From Mesorhizobium sp. CAU 1732 (GTDB lineage Bacteria; Pseudomonadota; Alphaproteobacteria; Rhizobiales; Rhizobiaceae), in the NCBI RefSeq assembly GCF_039888675.1, contig NZ_JBDQQR010000001.1:1116001-1180000 (forward strand): a stretch of DNA of 64,000 nt. The letters are read 5' to 3'. The notes under the pieces were generated by a model. The model worked only from the letters and a program-made list of their open reading frames with translations, had not been told where the DNA came from and made no database searches. Positions 50,404 through 60,540 of this stretch are shown piece after piece. Positions within the stretch are counted from its first letter, which is position 1, and the number at the start of each line of letters is the position of its first letter. The position numbers and the translations under genes are program-made.

Positions 50404-52221
50404 TTATCCGAAAGCAGCCGCGCCAGCATCGGCGCGAAGCGCCATTGCGCGCATGCCTGCGAAGAGCTCGCGTCCCATGCCGAAGCTGTTTGCGCTCAGG
50501 TCCGGAGCGGCGGGCGCCCGGCTTGCCAGCACGCCGTCATGCACCTTCACGTCCAGCGTTCCCGCATCGGCATCGACCCGGACGATATCGCCGGTCTCGA
50601 CACGACCGATCATGCCGCCATCCAGCGCCTCCGGTGTCACATGGATCGCGGCCGGCACCTTGCCCGACGCGCCCGACATGCGGCCATCCGTAACGAGCGC
50701 GACCTTGTAGCCGCGATCCTGCAGGACACCGAGGATGGTCGTCAGCTTGTGAAGCTCCGGCATGCCGTTGGCCTTTGGTCCCTGGAAGCGCAGGACGGCG
50801 ACGAAGTCGCGGTCGAGTTCGCCGGCCTTGAAGGCCGCATTGAGCTCGTCCTGCGTGTGGACGACGATGGCCGGCGCCTCGATCACGCGCTTGTCCGGTT
50901 TCACCGCCGATGTCTTGATGATGGCGTTGCCGAGGTTGCCCTTCAGCACCTTAAGGCCGCCCGTTGCCTGGAAAGGCTTCCCCGCAGTCGTCAGCACCTT
51001 GTCGTCGCCGCTGGTCTCGGGCGCGGGGGTGCGCGTGACGTTGCCGTTGTCGCCGAGATGCGGCTCGATCGCATAGGCGCGCAGGCCTTCGCCCCAAACG
51101 GTCCGCACGTCTTCGTGCAGCAGCCCGTCATCGAGCAGTTCGCGGATCAGGAACCCCATGCCGCCGGCGGCGTGGAAATGGTTCACGTCCGCAAGGCCGT
51201 TCGGGTAGACGCGGGCCAGAAGCGGCACGATGTCCGAAATGTCCGAAATGTCCTGCCAGGTGAGCTTGATGCCACCGGCTGCCGCCATCGCGAGCAGGTG
51301 GATCGTGTGATTGGTCGACCCGCCCGTCGCGTGCAGGCCGACGACGCCGTTGACGATCGAGCGCTCGTCGATCACCCGCCCGACCGGCGCGAATTCGTTG
51401 CCCAGCGCCGTGATCGCCAGCGCGCGCCTTGTGGCCTCCCGCGTCAGCGCGTCACGCAGCGGCGTGTTCGGATTGACGAAGGATGCGCCGGGCGTGTGCA
51501 GGCCCATAATCTCCATCAGCATCTGGTTCGAATTCGCCGTGCCGTAGAAGGTGCAGGTGCCGGGGCCGTGATAGGACTTCGCTTCCGCCTCGAGAAGCTC
51601 CGCACGGCCGACTTTGCCCTCCGCATAGAGCTGGCGGATGCGCGCCTTCTCATCGTTGGGCAGTCCCGACGTCATGGGCCCCGCGGGTATGAAAACCGCC
51701 GGCAGGTGACCGAACGTCATGGCGGCGATCAGCAAGCCGGGCACGATCTTGTCGCAGACGCCAAGATAGACGGCCGCGTCGAACATGTTGTGCGACAGGC
51801 CGATCGCCGCCGACATGGCGATCACGTCGCGCGAGAACAGCGACAGTTCCATGCCCGGCTGGCCCTGCGTGACGCCGTCGCACATCGCCGGCACGCCGCC
51901 CGCCACCTGCGCCACGCCGCCGGCTTCGGTTGCCGCGAGCTTGATGAGTTGCGGGTACGTCTCGAACGGCTGATGCGCGGACAGCATGTCGTTGTAGGAC
52001 GTGATGATGCCGAGGTTCGGCACGCGGTCGCCGGCGAGCGCCTGCTTGTCGACGGGCCCGCACGCTGCAAAGCCGTGCGCGAGGTTGCCGCAGGACAGAA
52101 CCGAGCGGTGCACGCCGGCGCTCGCGGCCGCATCGACGCGGGCCAGATAAGCCTCGCGCGTCGGCCTAGAGCGCTCGCGAATGCGCGCGGTGATGGCCTC
52201 GATCTCCGGTCTGGCTGTCAT
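50404..52221 (-). CDS. edd: Phosphogluconate dehydratase
   Basis: A 605-residue IlvD/Edd-family iron-sulfur dehydratase converting 6-phosphogluconate to 2-keto-3-deoxy-6-phosphogluconate, the committed Entner-Doudoroff step. Signatures include [55 protein letters not shown] and [19 protein letters not shown]. It is the last gene of zwf-pgl-edd, with ATGA overlap to pgl. KDPG aldolase (eda) is not in the window. Confidence 0.97.
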   Translation of the reverse strand: MTARPEIEAITARIRERSRPTREAYLARVDAAASAGVHRSVLSCGNLAHGFAACGPVDKQALAGDRVPNLGIITSYNDMLSAHQPFETYPQLIKLAATEAGGVAQVAGGVPAMCDGVTQGQPGMELSLFSRDVIAMSAAIGLSHNMFDAAVYLGVCDKIVPGLLIAAMTFGHLPAVFIPAGPMTSGLPNDEKARIRQLYAEGKVGRAELLEAEAKSYHGPGTCTFYGTANSNQMLMEIMGLHTPGASFVNPNTPLRDALTREATRRALAITALGNEFAPVGRVIDERSIVNGVVGLHATGGSTNHTIHLLAMAAAGGIKLTWQDISDISDIVPLLARVYPNGLADVNHFHAAGGMGFLIRELLDDGLLHEDVRTVWGEGLRAYAIEPHLGDNGNVTRTPAPETSGDDKVLTTAGKPFQATGGLKVLKGNLGNAIIKTSAVKPDKRVIEAPAIVVHTQDELNAAFKAGELDRDFVAVLRFQGPKANGMPELHKLTTILGVLQDRGYKVALVTDGRMSGASGKVPAAIHVTPEALDGGMIGRVETGDIVRVDADAGTLDVKVHDGVLASRAPAAPDLSANSFGMGRELFAGMRAMALRADAGAAAFG

Positions 52222-52934
52222 GACTGTCCGTCCTTTCCACCGGCCCAATAGACGGGCACGGGCCTCACGGCGTGCGCGAAGATCGCGCTGATCGGTTTCG
52301 CATCACCGGGCTGCAACGCAGCCTCCAGCACGGCGCGTTTTTCCGATCCTTCGATATGAAGCGCCAGAAAACCGGCTTCCACAACCCGGGACAATGGAAG
52401 TGTCAAGCGCGGCTCGCCGGCACTTTTCGCGTGGACCGCCATGACGCGTCGCGGCTGTGCGGGATCGGTGAGGTCGCCCAGGTTCGACGCGTCCGGGAAG
52501 AAGGATGCGGTATGGCCGTCGGTACCCATGCCGAGGATCGCGACGTCGAGCACCGGTCCGAACAACGCCAGCCCTGCCTCCGCCTGCGCTGCCGCGTCCT
52601 CCACCGAGCCTGCATCGTTGTAGAGCGACACGAAACGCGCCAGTCGCGCCTCGCTCGTCAGCAAGCGTTCGCGCACGAGCCGCTCGTTGGAGCGCTCGGA
52701 CGAGGGCGGAACGAACCGCTCGTCCACCAGCGTGACCACGACGTTTTTCCAGTCGAGATTTTTTCGCGCCAGCGCGTCGAAGAAACGCCCCGGCGTGGAG
52801 CCGCCGGAAACCGCCAGCAACGCCGATCCGCGATCCCGAATGGCTTGCTTCAGCTTCCCTGCAACGTCATCCGCCAGCGTCTCGGCAAGCGCTTCGCTGG
52901 AGGAGAATTCGCGCCAGTCGGCAGATGCCACCAT
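52218..52934 (-). CDS. pgl: 6-phosphogluconolactonase
   Basis: A 238-residue protein of the DevB/NagB-like family. [52 protein letters not shown] and RLTLPLSRV mark the sugar-phosphate site. It hydrolyses 6-phosphogluconolactone from Zwf to the Edd substrate. It begins 2 bp after the zwf stop and overlaps edd by 4 bp, so the three enzymes are made together. Confidence 0.96.
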   Translation of the reverse strand: MVASADWREFSSSEALAETLADDVAGKLKQAIRDRGSALLAVSGGSTPGRFFDALARKNLDWKNVVVTLVDERFVPPSSERSNERLVRERLLTSEARLARFVSLYNDAGSVEDAAAQAEAGLALFGPVLDVAILGMGTDGHTASFFPDASNLGDLTDPAQPRRVMAVHAKSAGEPRLTLPLSRVVEAGFLALHIEGSEKRAVLEAALQPGDAKPISAIFAHAVRPVPVYWAGGKDGQS

Positions 52935-52936
52935 GG

Positions 52937-54406
52937 TCACATGCTCTCGTGCCAGGTGCGCCCATCGCGCTCGATCAGCGCGATCGAGGCGGAAGGGCCC
53001 CAGGTCCCCGCGGTGTAACCTTGAGCCGCATGCCGGTTTTCCTGCCAGGAGGCGAGGATCGGGTCGATCCACGACCACGCGGCCTCGACCTCGTCGCGCC
53101 GCATGAACAGCGTCTGGTTTCCGCGAATGACGTCCATGATCAGCCGCTCATAGGCGTCGGGATTGCGCACCTCGAAGGATTCCGCGAAGCTCATGTCGAG
53201 CGGGATCTGGCGCAGGCGCATGCCCCCCGGACCCGGATCCTTGATCATGATCCACTGCTTCACGCCCTCGTCGGGCTGCAACCGGATGACGAGTTGGTTG
53301 GCCGTGATCACGCCGGCGCTGTCGTCGAAGATCGAGTGCGGCACCGGCTTGAACTGAATGACGATTTCCGAGACGCGCTCGGCGAGCCGCTTGCCGGTTC
53401 GCAGGTAAAACGGCACGCCTGCCCAGCGCCAGTTGCCGATCTCCGCCTTGATCGCGACGAATGTTTCCGTGTCACTTTCGGTGCCGAGTTCTTCGGCATA
53501 ACCCTTCACCGCGCCACCGGCCGACGCACCGGCCTTGTACTGGCCGCGCACGGTCTCTTTTGGCGCCTCGTTGCCGTTCACCCGCTTGAGCGAGCGCAGA
53601 ATCTTCAGCTTTTCGTCGCGCACGGCGTCGGCGTCCATGGAGGAGGGCGGTTCCATCGCGACGAGGCACAGAAGCTGGAGCATGTGGTTCTGCACCATGT
53701 CGCGCAGCGCGCCTGCCTTGTCGTAATAGCTGACGCGGTCTTCCAGCCCGACGGTCTCCGCCACTGTGATCTGCACGTGGTCGATGTGGGTCGAGTTCCA
53801 CAGGGGCTCATAGAGCGCGTTGGCGAAGCGCAGAGCCATCAGGTTCTGGACCGTCTCCTTGCCGAGATAGTGGTCGATGCGGAAGATTTGGTGCTCATCG
53901 AAAACCGAGCCGATCGCGTCGTTCAGGGCATGGGCGGTCGCCAGGCTCCGGCCGATCGGCTTCTCGACCACGATGCGCACATCGCCGCCTGTCAGGCCGT
54001 GCTTTTCCAGATTGGTCGCGATGTCGCCGAACAGCGCCGGCGCGACCGCCAGATAATAGGCGCGTATCGACTTGCTGTCGCCGATCGCGTCCTTGAGCTT
54101 CTCGAATCCCTCGCCGGTCTTCGCATCGATCGGAATATAGCTGAGGCGCGCGACGAACGTCTCGATCTCGTCGTCCTTGCGCTCCTCCTGCTTGACGTGT
54201 TCCGTCAAAGCCTTGCGGGCAAAATCGCGGAACTCGTCGTCGCTGAGCGTCGAGCGCGATGCGCCGATGATGCGCGTAGGCTCCGAAAACTGGCCCGCGA
54301 TCTGGCGTTGATAGAGCGCGGGGAGGAGCTTACGTTCGGCGAGATCGCCGGTTCCGCCGAAAATGATGAAATCGAACGGATCGACGGGTATGATCTGGCT
54401 GGTCAT
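52937..54406 (-). CDS. zwf: Glucose-6-phosphate 1-dehydrogenase
   Basis: A 489-residue protein. The N-terminal nucleotide motif FIIFGGTGDLAERKLLPAL (about 13-31), the active-site peptide RIDHYLGKE and the substrate segment EKPIGR identify Zwf; length is standard. It oxidises glucose-6-phosphate with NADP+ as the first gene of the Entner-Doudoroff operon. About 200 bp separate its start from the divergent aldehyde dehydrogenase. Confidence 0.98.
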   Translation of the reverse strand: MTSQIIPVDPFDFIIFGGTGDLAERKLLPALYQRQIAGQFSEPTRIIGASRSTLSDDEFRDFARKALTEHVKQEERKDDEIETFVARLSYIPIDAKTGEGFEKLKDAIGDSKSIRAYYLAVAPALFGDIATNLEKHGLTGGDVRIVVEKPIGRSLATAHALNDAIGSVFDEHQIFRIDHYLGKETVQNLMALRFANALYEPLWNSTHIDHVQITVAETVGLEDRVSYYDKAGALRDMVQNHMLQLLCLVAMEPPSSMDADAVRDEKLKILRSLKRVNGNEAPKETVRGQYKAGASAGGAVKGYAEELGTESDTETFVAIKAEIGNWRWAGVPFYLRTGKRLAERVSEIVIQFKPVPHSIFDDSAGVITANQLVIRLQPDEGVKQWIMIKDPGPGGMRLRQIPLDMSFAESFEVRNPDAYERLIMDVIRGNQTLFMRRDEVEAAWSWIDPILASWQENRHAAQGYTAGTWGPSASIALIERDGRTWHESM

Positions 54407-54608
54407 CGGTGCCTGGACGTCCTGCTGTTAGCACTTGCGGGATGCATATAATCTAATCGATTTAATAAAACCAGACCGTGCCACGTCTCTTGGCGAGCTT
54501 GACACAATTTGTCGCGCTGGTTTCGTCACGGTCCTGAATCTGGTCCATCGCGCTCGTGCTTTCAAGCCGATAGGACAGCCAGGGTTGGGAAACGCGGAGA
54601 ATACCGAC

Positions 54609-56084
54609 ATGGGAACGCCCCACTCACGAACCGTCGCCGAGGGCATCGCCTTCATGAACCTGATCGACGGCCAGCCGGCCGACGCGCTCTCTGGCGAACG
54701 TATCGACGTCCTGTGTCCCTCGGACGGAAAGGTCTTCGCATCTATCCCGGCGTCTGGGACCGCCGATGTCGATCGCGCGGTGAAGGTCGCCCACAAGGCG
54801 TTTGAAGACGGGCCCTGGAGCCGCATGCCGGCCGTGGAGCGCGGCCGGTGCCTCACGCGCCTGTCCCAGCTTGTCGAAAAGCACGGAGACGAGCTTGCGG
54901 CGCTGGAGTCACGCGATACCGGCAAGCCCGCGCGTCAGGGCAAGGCCGACGTCACCGCGACCATGCGCTACTATGAATTCTACGGCGGCGCGGGCGACAA
55001 GATCCACGGCGACACCATTCCGTTTCTCGACGGCTACACCGCGCTTACTTTGCGCGAGCCGCATGGCGTCGTCGCCGGCATCATTCCGTGGAACTACCCG
55101 ATGCAGATTCTCGCGCGCGTTGCCGGCGCAGCCCTGGCCATGGGCAACACGCTCGTCGTGAAACCCGCCGAAGACGCCTCGCTCACGACCATCCGCATCG
55201 CCCAGCTCGCGCTGGAGGCCGGCATTCCGTCCGGCGTGTTCAACGTGATCACTGGCTACGGCCGCGATGCGGGCGCGGCCCTTTCCGCCCACCCGCTTGT
55301 CGACTACGTCACCTTCACCGGTTCGCCGCCGACAGGCACCGCGATCCAGCAGGCGGCGGCCGTCAACAACCGCGGCGTCACGATGGAGCTCGGCGGCAAG
55401 TCGCCTCAGATCGTCTTCGCCGACGCGGACCTCGATGCAGCGCTGCCCATCCTCGTCAACGCCATCATCCAGAATGGCGGCCAGACCTGCTCGGCCGGCA
55501 GCCGCGTTCTGGTCGAGCGGCCTGTCTATAAGAGGATCGCCGAAGGCCTCGCCGAACGCTTCTCGAAACTGGTCGCCGGACCGCACGATGCCGACCTCGA
55601 TCTCGGCGCGCTGATCAATGCCAGGCAGCGCGATCGTGTCGCCGGCATGGTCGCGGCAGCCCGCGAAGCCGGCGTGCAGGTTCTCGCCGAAGGCTCTATC
55701 GCGCCCGACGCCCCCGCCGGCGGATTCTATCAGGCGCCGGTTCTGTTCGGCTCGGTCGATCCGCTGGCGACGATCGCCCAGGAAGAGGTTTTTGGGCCTG
55801 TGCTGACCGTCTTCCCGTTCGACGACGAAGCCGATGCCATCCGGCTGGCCAACGGCACCGATTTCGGCCTCGTCGCGGGGGTCTGGACCAAAGACGGCGC
55901 CCGCCAGCACCGCGTCGCGAAAAAGGTCCGCGCCGGACAGGTCTTCGTCAACGGCTACGGCGCCGGCGGCGGGATCGAACTGCCCTTCGGCGGTTTCAAG
56001 AAATCCGGCCACGGCCGCGAGAAAGGCTTTGAGGCGCTCTACGACATGAGCGCCACGAAGACGATCGTGTTCAACCACGGATAG
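54609..56084 (+). CDS. Aldehyde dehydrogenase
   Basis: A 491-residue NAD(P)-dependent ALDH. It has IIPWNYPMQILARVAGAALA for the cofactor, the general base in VTMELGGKSPQIV, the nucleophile Cys in NGGQTCSAGSR and the C-terminal PFGGFKKSGHGREKG. It is most like betaine/gamma-aminobutyraldehyde-type ALDHs, but substrate assignment is unsafe. A longer frame back to 54435 is promoter-like sequence, so ATG 54609 is chosen. An SDR follows after about 150 bp containing a degraded palindromic element. Confidence 0.92.
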   Translation: MGTPHSRTVAEGIAFMNLIDGQPADALSGERIDVLCPSDGKVFASIPASGTADVDRAVKVAHKAFEDGPWSRMPAVERGRCLTRLSQLVEKHGDELAALESRDTGKPARQGKADVTATMRYYEFYGGAGDKIHGDTIPFLDGYTALTLREPHGVVAGIIPWNYPMQILARVAGAALAMGNTLVVKPAEDASLTTIRIAQLALEAGIPSGVFNVITGYGRDAGAALSAHPLVDYVTFTGSPPTGTAIQQAAAVNNRGVTMELGGKSPQIVFADADLDAALPILVNAIIQNGGQTCSAGSRVLVERPVYKRIAEGLAERFSKLVAGPHDADLDLGALINARQRDRVAGMVAAAREAGVQVLAEGSIAPDAPAGGFYQAPVLFGSVDPLATIAQEEVFGPVLTVFPFDDEADAIRLANGTDFGLVAGVWTKDGARQHRVAKKVRAGQVFVNGYGAGGGIELPFGGFKKSGHGREKGFEALYDMSATKTIVFNHG

Positions 56085-56119
56085 TTCGGACGGTCCTCGA
56101 TCTGCAGTAATGAGGTTAG

Positions 56120-56155
56120 CCTTTCCTCCCAAGCGGGGAGAAGGGTGCCGGGGGC
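56120..56155. repeat. Degraded RIME-like palindrome
   Basis: CCTTTCCTCCCAAGCGGGGAGAAGG resembles the repeat at 39886-39936 with mismatches (broken into stem CCTCCC/GGGGAG plus AAGGGTGCC). It probably belongs to the same family. Confidence 0.4.
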
Positions 56156-56231
56156 GTGGAAATGGGAAAGCTTGTCAGCGGCGCGCAAGCCGGTAAAGCT
56201 CATGGGCAAACATCAGGAGCACGTTGCGAAT

Positions 56232-56981
56232 ATGGATCGTCTGAAAGACAAAGTCGCCATCATCACCGGCGCGGCATCAGGTTTCGGCGAAGGCATGGCG
56301 AAGCGTTTTGCGGAGGAAGGCGCGAAGGTGGTCGTCGCCGATTTGAACATCAAGGGCGCGGAGCGCGTGGCTTCCGAGATCGGCGATGTCGCGGTCGCGG
56401 TCCAGACCGACGTGTCGCTGAAGAGCGAGATCGACGAGATGGTCGCAACGGCGATTGATGCCTTCGGGCGCGTCGACATCATGATCAACAATGCCGGCTA
56501 CACGCATCGCAACGGCGATCTCCTGCAGGTCCCAGAGGACGTTTTCGACCTGATCACGTCGGTCAACATGAAGGCGATCTACTATTCGACGCTGGCGGTG
56601 GCCCCAATCATGGAAAAGCAGGGCGGCGGGTCGATCATCACCACCGCCTCGACGGCGGGCCTGCGCCCGCGCCCCGGTCTCACCTGGTACAACGCATCCA
56701 AAGGTTGGGCGATCACGGCGACGAAGTCGATGGCGGTCGAACTGGCGCCGAAGAACATTCGCGTGAATTGCCTCTGCCCGGTCGCCGGCGAGACAGGCAT
56801 GCTCGCCCAGTTCATGGGCGAGGACACGCCGGAACTGCGTGCGAAGTTCCGCGCCTCGATCCCGCTGGGGCGGCTCTCGACACCGCTCGACATCGCGAAC
56901 GCCGCGCTCTGGCTGGCATCCGACGATGCGGCGTTCATCACCGGCGTCGCGCTTGAAGTCGATGGCGGCAGGTGCATCTGA
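56232..56981 (+). CDS. Short-chain dehydrogenase/reductase (SDR)
   Basis: A 249-residue classical SDR. GAASGFGEGMAKRFAEEGAK is the cofactor motif, with Asp in VVADLN favouring NAD(H). NNAGYTHRNGD, the catalytic Ser/Tyr/Lys in ITTASTAG and WYNASKG, and the C-terminal TGVALEVDGGRCI are present. The start is taken at ATG 56232 with AGGAG upstream; ATG 56202 is possible. The preceding aldehyde dehydrogenase suggests an alcohol-aldehyde-acid oxidation route, which is inference. Confidence 0.92.
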   Translation: MDRLKDKVAIITGAASGFGEGMAKRFAEEGAKVVVADLNIKGAERVASEIGDVAVAVQTDVSLKSEIDEMVATAIDAFGRVDIMINNAGYTHRNGDLLQVPEDVFDLITSVNMKAIYYSTLAVAPIMEKQGGGSIITTASTAGLRPRPGLTWYNASKGWAITATKSMAVELAPKNIRVNCLCPVAGETGMLAQFMGEDTPELRAKFRASIPLGRLSTPLDIANAALWLASDDAAFITGVALEVDGGRCI

Positions 56982-57379
56982 TGCGCACCCTCCGCTCTCT
57001 CGCCGGCCTCGTCTCGACACTGGCGTTCATCGCGTCTGCGCAGGCGGCCGAGATCAAGGTCCTCGACGGCGACTCGCTCGTCTACGATGGCAAGACCGTC
57101 GAGATTTGGGGAACCATCGCCCCGTCGCCCAGCGAGACCTGCACCACGACCAAAAATGAGCGCTGGGACTGCGGCCAGCGCGCCTTCGAAGAGTTGCAGA
57201 GCCTCGCCGCCGAACCGGATTTCACCTGCGTCGAGAAGGAAGCCGGTTTCGTGACATGCGAGGTTGGCGGGCTCGATGTTGGCAGCGAGATGGTCAGGCA
57301 AGGACTGGTGCGATCGCGGCAGGATTATTCCGGCGTCGAAGCGCGCGCCCGCGAAGCGAAAGTGGGCCTCTGGAAATAG
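56981..57379 (+). CDS. Secreted SNase-like (thermonuclease-fold) protein
   Basis: A 132-residue protein. The signal peptide (MRTLRSLAGLVSTLAFIASA) ends at AQA, followed by an OB-fold nuclease-like domain with IKVLDGDSLVYDGKTVEIWG and a C-terminal ARAREAKVGLWK typical of ExoI/thermonuclease homologues. The catalytic Arg-Glu-Arg triad of staphylococcal nuclease is not clearly kept (the RLxxIDAPE site reads VEIWGTIAPS), so it may lack nuclease activity. The start overlaps the SDR stop by one base (TGATG). Confidence 0.85.
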   Translation: MRTLRSLAGLVSTLAFIASAQAAEIKVLDGDSLVYDGKTVEIWGTIAPSPSETCTTTKNERWDCGQRAFEELQSLAAEPDFTCVEKEAGFVTCEVGGLDVGSEMVRQGLVRSRQDYSGVEARAREAKVGLWK

Positions 57380-57449
57380 GCTGACGGCTTCCAACCGCCG
57401 CACTTCGGTGTAAAGACAGGCGCAACGAGAAAAGCCGACGGGAAACGCC

Positions 57450-58577
57450 ATGCACAGGGTCGCGATCAGCGGAACGGGCATTTTCACGCCCGAAGAGATC
57501 ATCACCAACGCCGAACTGGTCGCGTCGTACAATGCCTATGCCGAACGCTGGAACGAGGCCAGCAAGGCCGCGATCGAGGCTGGCGATGTGCAGGCGCTCC
57601 CGATGTCGAGCGAAGAGTTCATCGTCCGCGCCTCCGGCATCGAGCGCCGACATGTCATGGACAAGAAAGGCGTCCTCGACCCTGCTGTCATGCGTCCCGA
57701 ACTGCGCGAACGCAGCGACGACGAATTGTCGATCATGGCCGAAATCGCGGTCGCCGCCGCCCGCGATGCGCTTGCAGCCGCCGGCCGCACCGCCGATCAG
57801 ATCGATGCCGTGATCTGTGCGGCGTCGAACCACGAGCGGGCCTATCCGGCGATCGCCATCGAGGTTCAGCAGGCGTTGGGCATCAAGGGGTTCGCGTTCG
57901 ACATGAACGTCGCCTGCTCGTCGGCGACCTTCGGCATCCAGGCGGCCGCCGACATGATCCGCTCCGACTCCGCACGCGCGATCCTGATGGTCAATCCCGA
58001 GATCACCTCCGGCCATCACGAATGGCGCGACCGCGATTGCCACTTCATCTTCGGCGATGTCTGCACGGCGGTGGTCTTGGAACGCGCCGACGCGGTCGAA
58101 GGCGGCAATGCGTGGGAAATCCTCTCGACACGCTGCCTGACGGAATTTTCGAACAACATCCGCAACAATAACGGCTTTCTGCGCCGCACCCGCGAAGGTC
58201 ACATGGAAGACCGCCGCGACATGCAGTTCATGCAGGAGGGCCGCAAGGTCTTCAAGCAGGTCGTGCCGTGGGTGACCGAACTGATGCTGTCGCATCTCTC
58301 CGACGAGAACGTGCAGCCTGACCAGCTTGACCGGCTCTGGCTGCATCAGGCCAACAAGTCGATGAACGACCTGATCGGCGAGAAGGTGCTCGGCCGTGAA
58401 CCGACGCGCGAGGAACAGCCCAACGTCCTCCAGGAATATGCCAACACCTCGTCTGCGGGCTCGATCATCGCCTTTTCGCAATATTCCGCCGACCTTCCCG
58501 CAGACAGCCTCGGCGTCATCTGCTCGTTCGGCGCAGGCTATTCCGTCGGCAGCGTCATCGTGCGCAAGCTCGGTTGA
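57450..58577 (+). CDS. Beta-ketoacyl-ACP synthase III-like protein
   Basis: A 375-residue thiolase-fold condensing enzyme. The catalytic Cys156 in FDMNVACSSATFGI, His in LWLHQANKSMND and Asn in EYANTSSAGSIIAF make an intact Cys-His-Asn triad. It is longer than housekeeping FabH (about 320), with an insertion around 35-60 (a divergent variant seen in rhizobia as a second FabH). It would start or extend an acyl chain from acyl-CoA. It is not next to other fatty-acid genes. Confidence 0.9.
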   Translation: MHRVAISGTGIFTPEEIITNAELVASYNAYAERWNEASKAAIEAGDVQALPMSSEEFIVRASGIERRHVMDKKGVLDPAVMRPELRERSDDELSIMAEIAVAAARDALAAAGRTADQIDAVICAASNHERAYPAIAIEVQQALGIKGFAFDMNVACSSATFGIQAAADMIRSDSARAILMVNPEITSGHHEWRDRDCHFIFGDVCTAVVLERADAVEGGNAWEILSTRCLTEFSNNIRNNNGFLRRTREGHMEDRRDMQFMQEGRKVFKQVVPWVTELMLSHLSDENVQPDQLDRLWLHQANKSMNDLIGEKVLGREPTREEQPNVLQEYANTSSAGSIIAFSQYSADLPADSLGVICSFGAGYSVGSVIVRKLG

Positions 58578-58655
58578 CGGCGGCGATCTGCGGGAACGAG
58601 TGGGCACCGGTTTCGTTACCGTCACGGCTCTTGTTCTGAGCGCCGAGGGGCATCG

Positions 58656-60425
58656 GTGACATACGATCAGATTTTCATTTTCGGCCTTCTCGGTGGTGTG
58701 CTGGTGATGCTCGTCTGGGGCAGGGTGCGCTACGATCTCGTCGCATTCGGCGCGCTCATCATCGCGGTGGTCGGGGGTGCAATCGGCGCGGAGGAAGCGT
58801 TCGAAGGTTTCGGCCACGAGGCGACGATCATCGTGGCGCTCGTTCTCGTCATCTCGCGAGCGATGATCAACGCCGGCGCGGTCGAACTCATCGCGCAATA
58901 TGTGGTCTCGGCATCGCGCCCGCTCCCCGTCCACATCACCATCATGTCGGTCACGGGCGCTGCATTGTCTGCCGTCATCAACAATGTCGCGGCGATCGTC
59001 ATCTTGATGTCGCTCGACATGGAGGCCGCCAAAAAGGCTCTGCGCTCGCCTTCGCTCACCCTGATGCCTCTGTCTTACGCGACGATTTTCGGCGGCATGA
59101 TCACGCTGATCGGCACGCCCTCGAACATTGTCATTGCGCAGTTCCGCCAGGAAGCGCTGGGCGAGCCCTATCGCATGTTCGATTTCGCGCCAGTCGGGTT
59201 GGTGTGCGCAGCCGTCGGCATCGCCTTTGTCGCTACGATCGGTTGGCGTCTCATCCCTCAGCGGTCGGAGCGCACGCGCCCGAGTTTGATGGAGAGCGAC
59301 CTGTTCATGGCCGAGGCGCGCGTTCCCGAAAAGTCGTCTGCGATAGGGAAGACGCCCGCGGACTTCTACGCACTGGGCGACGAGAACGACGTCACCATCC
59401 TCGGCCTGATCAGGCGCGGAAAGCGGCTGCCCGGCTTCGCGGCGGCGACGGAACTGAAGAAGGGCGATTTCCTGGTCCTCGAGGGTGACCCCAAGTCCAT
59501 CGAGGCATTCATTGGCGCCGCCAAGCTGGCGCTCGCGAAACAGGAGATGAAGGAAGGCCTCACCGACAAGTCGGTCTCGCTGATGGAGGTGATCGTTCCG
59601 GAAGGGTCGCGTGCGATCGGGCGCAACGTGCACGAGATGCGTCTTCGCTATCGCCGTGGCGTCAGTCTGCTCGGCTTGTCACGAAGGGGCAAGCGTCTGC
59701 GTGAACGCGTCGAGCACGCGGCGATCCGACAGGGCGACGTGCTGTTGCTGTTCGGCCCGGTGGACCGTCTGTCAGACGCAGCGGATTGGCTCGGCACGCT
59801 GCCGATCGCGGATCGAAGCCATGCGGTCATCCAGCGACGCCAAGGCCGCGCTCACGATCGGCATTTTCGTGGCCGCGATCGCATTGACCGTCGTCGGCTG
59901 GGTGCCGCTGTCCATCGCGCTCGCGGCCGTTGTAGCGATCTACGCGGTTCTCAGCATCGTCACGCCAACGGATATCTATGGGTCGGTCGAATGGCCGATC
60001 ATCGTTCTGTTGGCAGCGCTTATCCCGCTTGGAACGGCTTTCGAGGATGCGGGAGGCACCGAACTGATCACGGAGGCGATCATCGGTCGGACAGGCGGCA
60101 TGCCCGCGTGGGCGATCCTGGCGATCGTCATGGCGGTGACGATGGTGTTGTCCGACTTTCTGAACTCCATTGCGACGGCGCTCATCGCCGCGCCGATCGG
60201 CGTGGGCGTCGCGCAGTCCCTGGGCGTTTCGCCAGATCCGTTCCTGATGGGTGTGGCGGTTGCCGCAACATGCGGTCTGCTGACGCCGATCGGCCACAAG
60301 AACAACGCCATCATCATGGGCCGGGCGGATATCGGTTCAGCGACTACTGGCGTCTGGGGTTGCCGCTGGAACTGCTCATCATCGCCGTCGGCGTGCCGAC
60401 GATCCTGTTTTTCTGGCCGCTCTGA
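58656..60425 (+). pseudogene. SLC13-family permease with TrkA-C (RCK_C) domains, two compensating frameshifts
   Basis: Starting at GTG, the first about 390 codons encode four to five N-terminal membrane helices (NNVAAIVILMSL, GGMITLIGTPSNIVIAQF) and two TrkA-C domains (MEVIVPEGSRAIGRNVHEMR). Near 59846 the coding sense moves to the +1 frame, which carries ALTIGIFVAAIALTVVGWVP, LLAALIPLGTAFEDAG and LLTPIGHKNNAIIMG. Near 60325 it returns to the original frame for DYWRLGLPLELLIIAVGVP. The original frame stays open throughout, so a naive call gives 589 residues with a scrambled middle of about 160. This is either a pseudogene or two sequencing errors. Confidence 0.8.
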
Positions 60426-60435
60426 ACGCTGCGGT

Positions 60436-60540
60436 TCATCCGCCTTTCGAGCAGATGCGGCGGAAGACCGGCGGGAAGAGTTCGGCGATCAGCGTCACGT
60501 CGGGTGAGGTGAGACGCGGCTCGAGAACCAATCGCGTCAG
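60436..60540 (-). other. Coding-like remnant downstream of the FAD oxidoreductase
   Basis: A minus-strand frame with strong GC3 bias encodes LVLEPRLTSPDVTLIAEL and PPVFRRICSKGG before its stop. It lacks an ATG; TTG 60531 is the only start. It may be the tail of a lost gene or a very short protein. I do not recognise it. Confidence 0.3.

Noticed and set aside
50539..54451. Long plus-strand frames of 570 and 508 codons
   Set aside because: Antisense to edd, pgl and zwf, all of which are unmistakable on the minus strand.
57294..59633. A 779-codon open frame on the minus strand
   Set aside because: Antisense to the SNase-like, FabH-like and transporter genes, low-complexity His/Arg/Asp composition; a shadow of codon bias.
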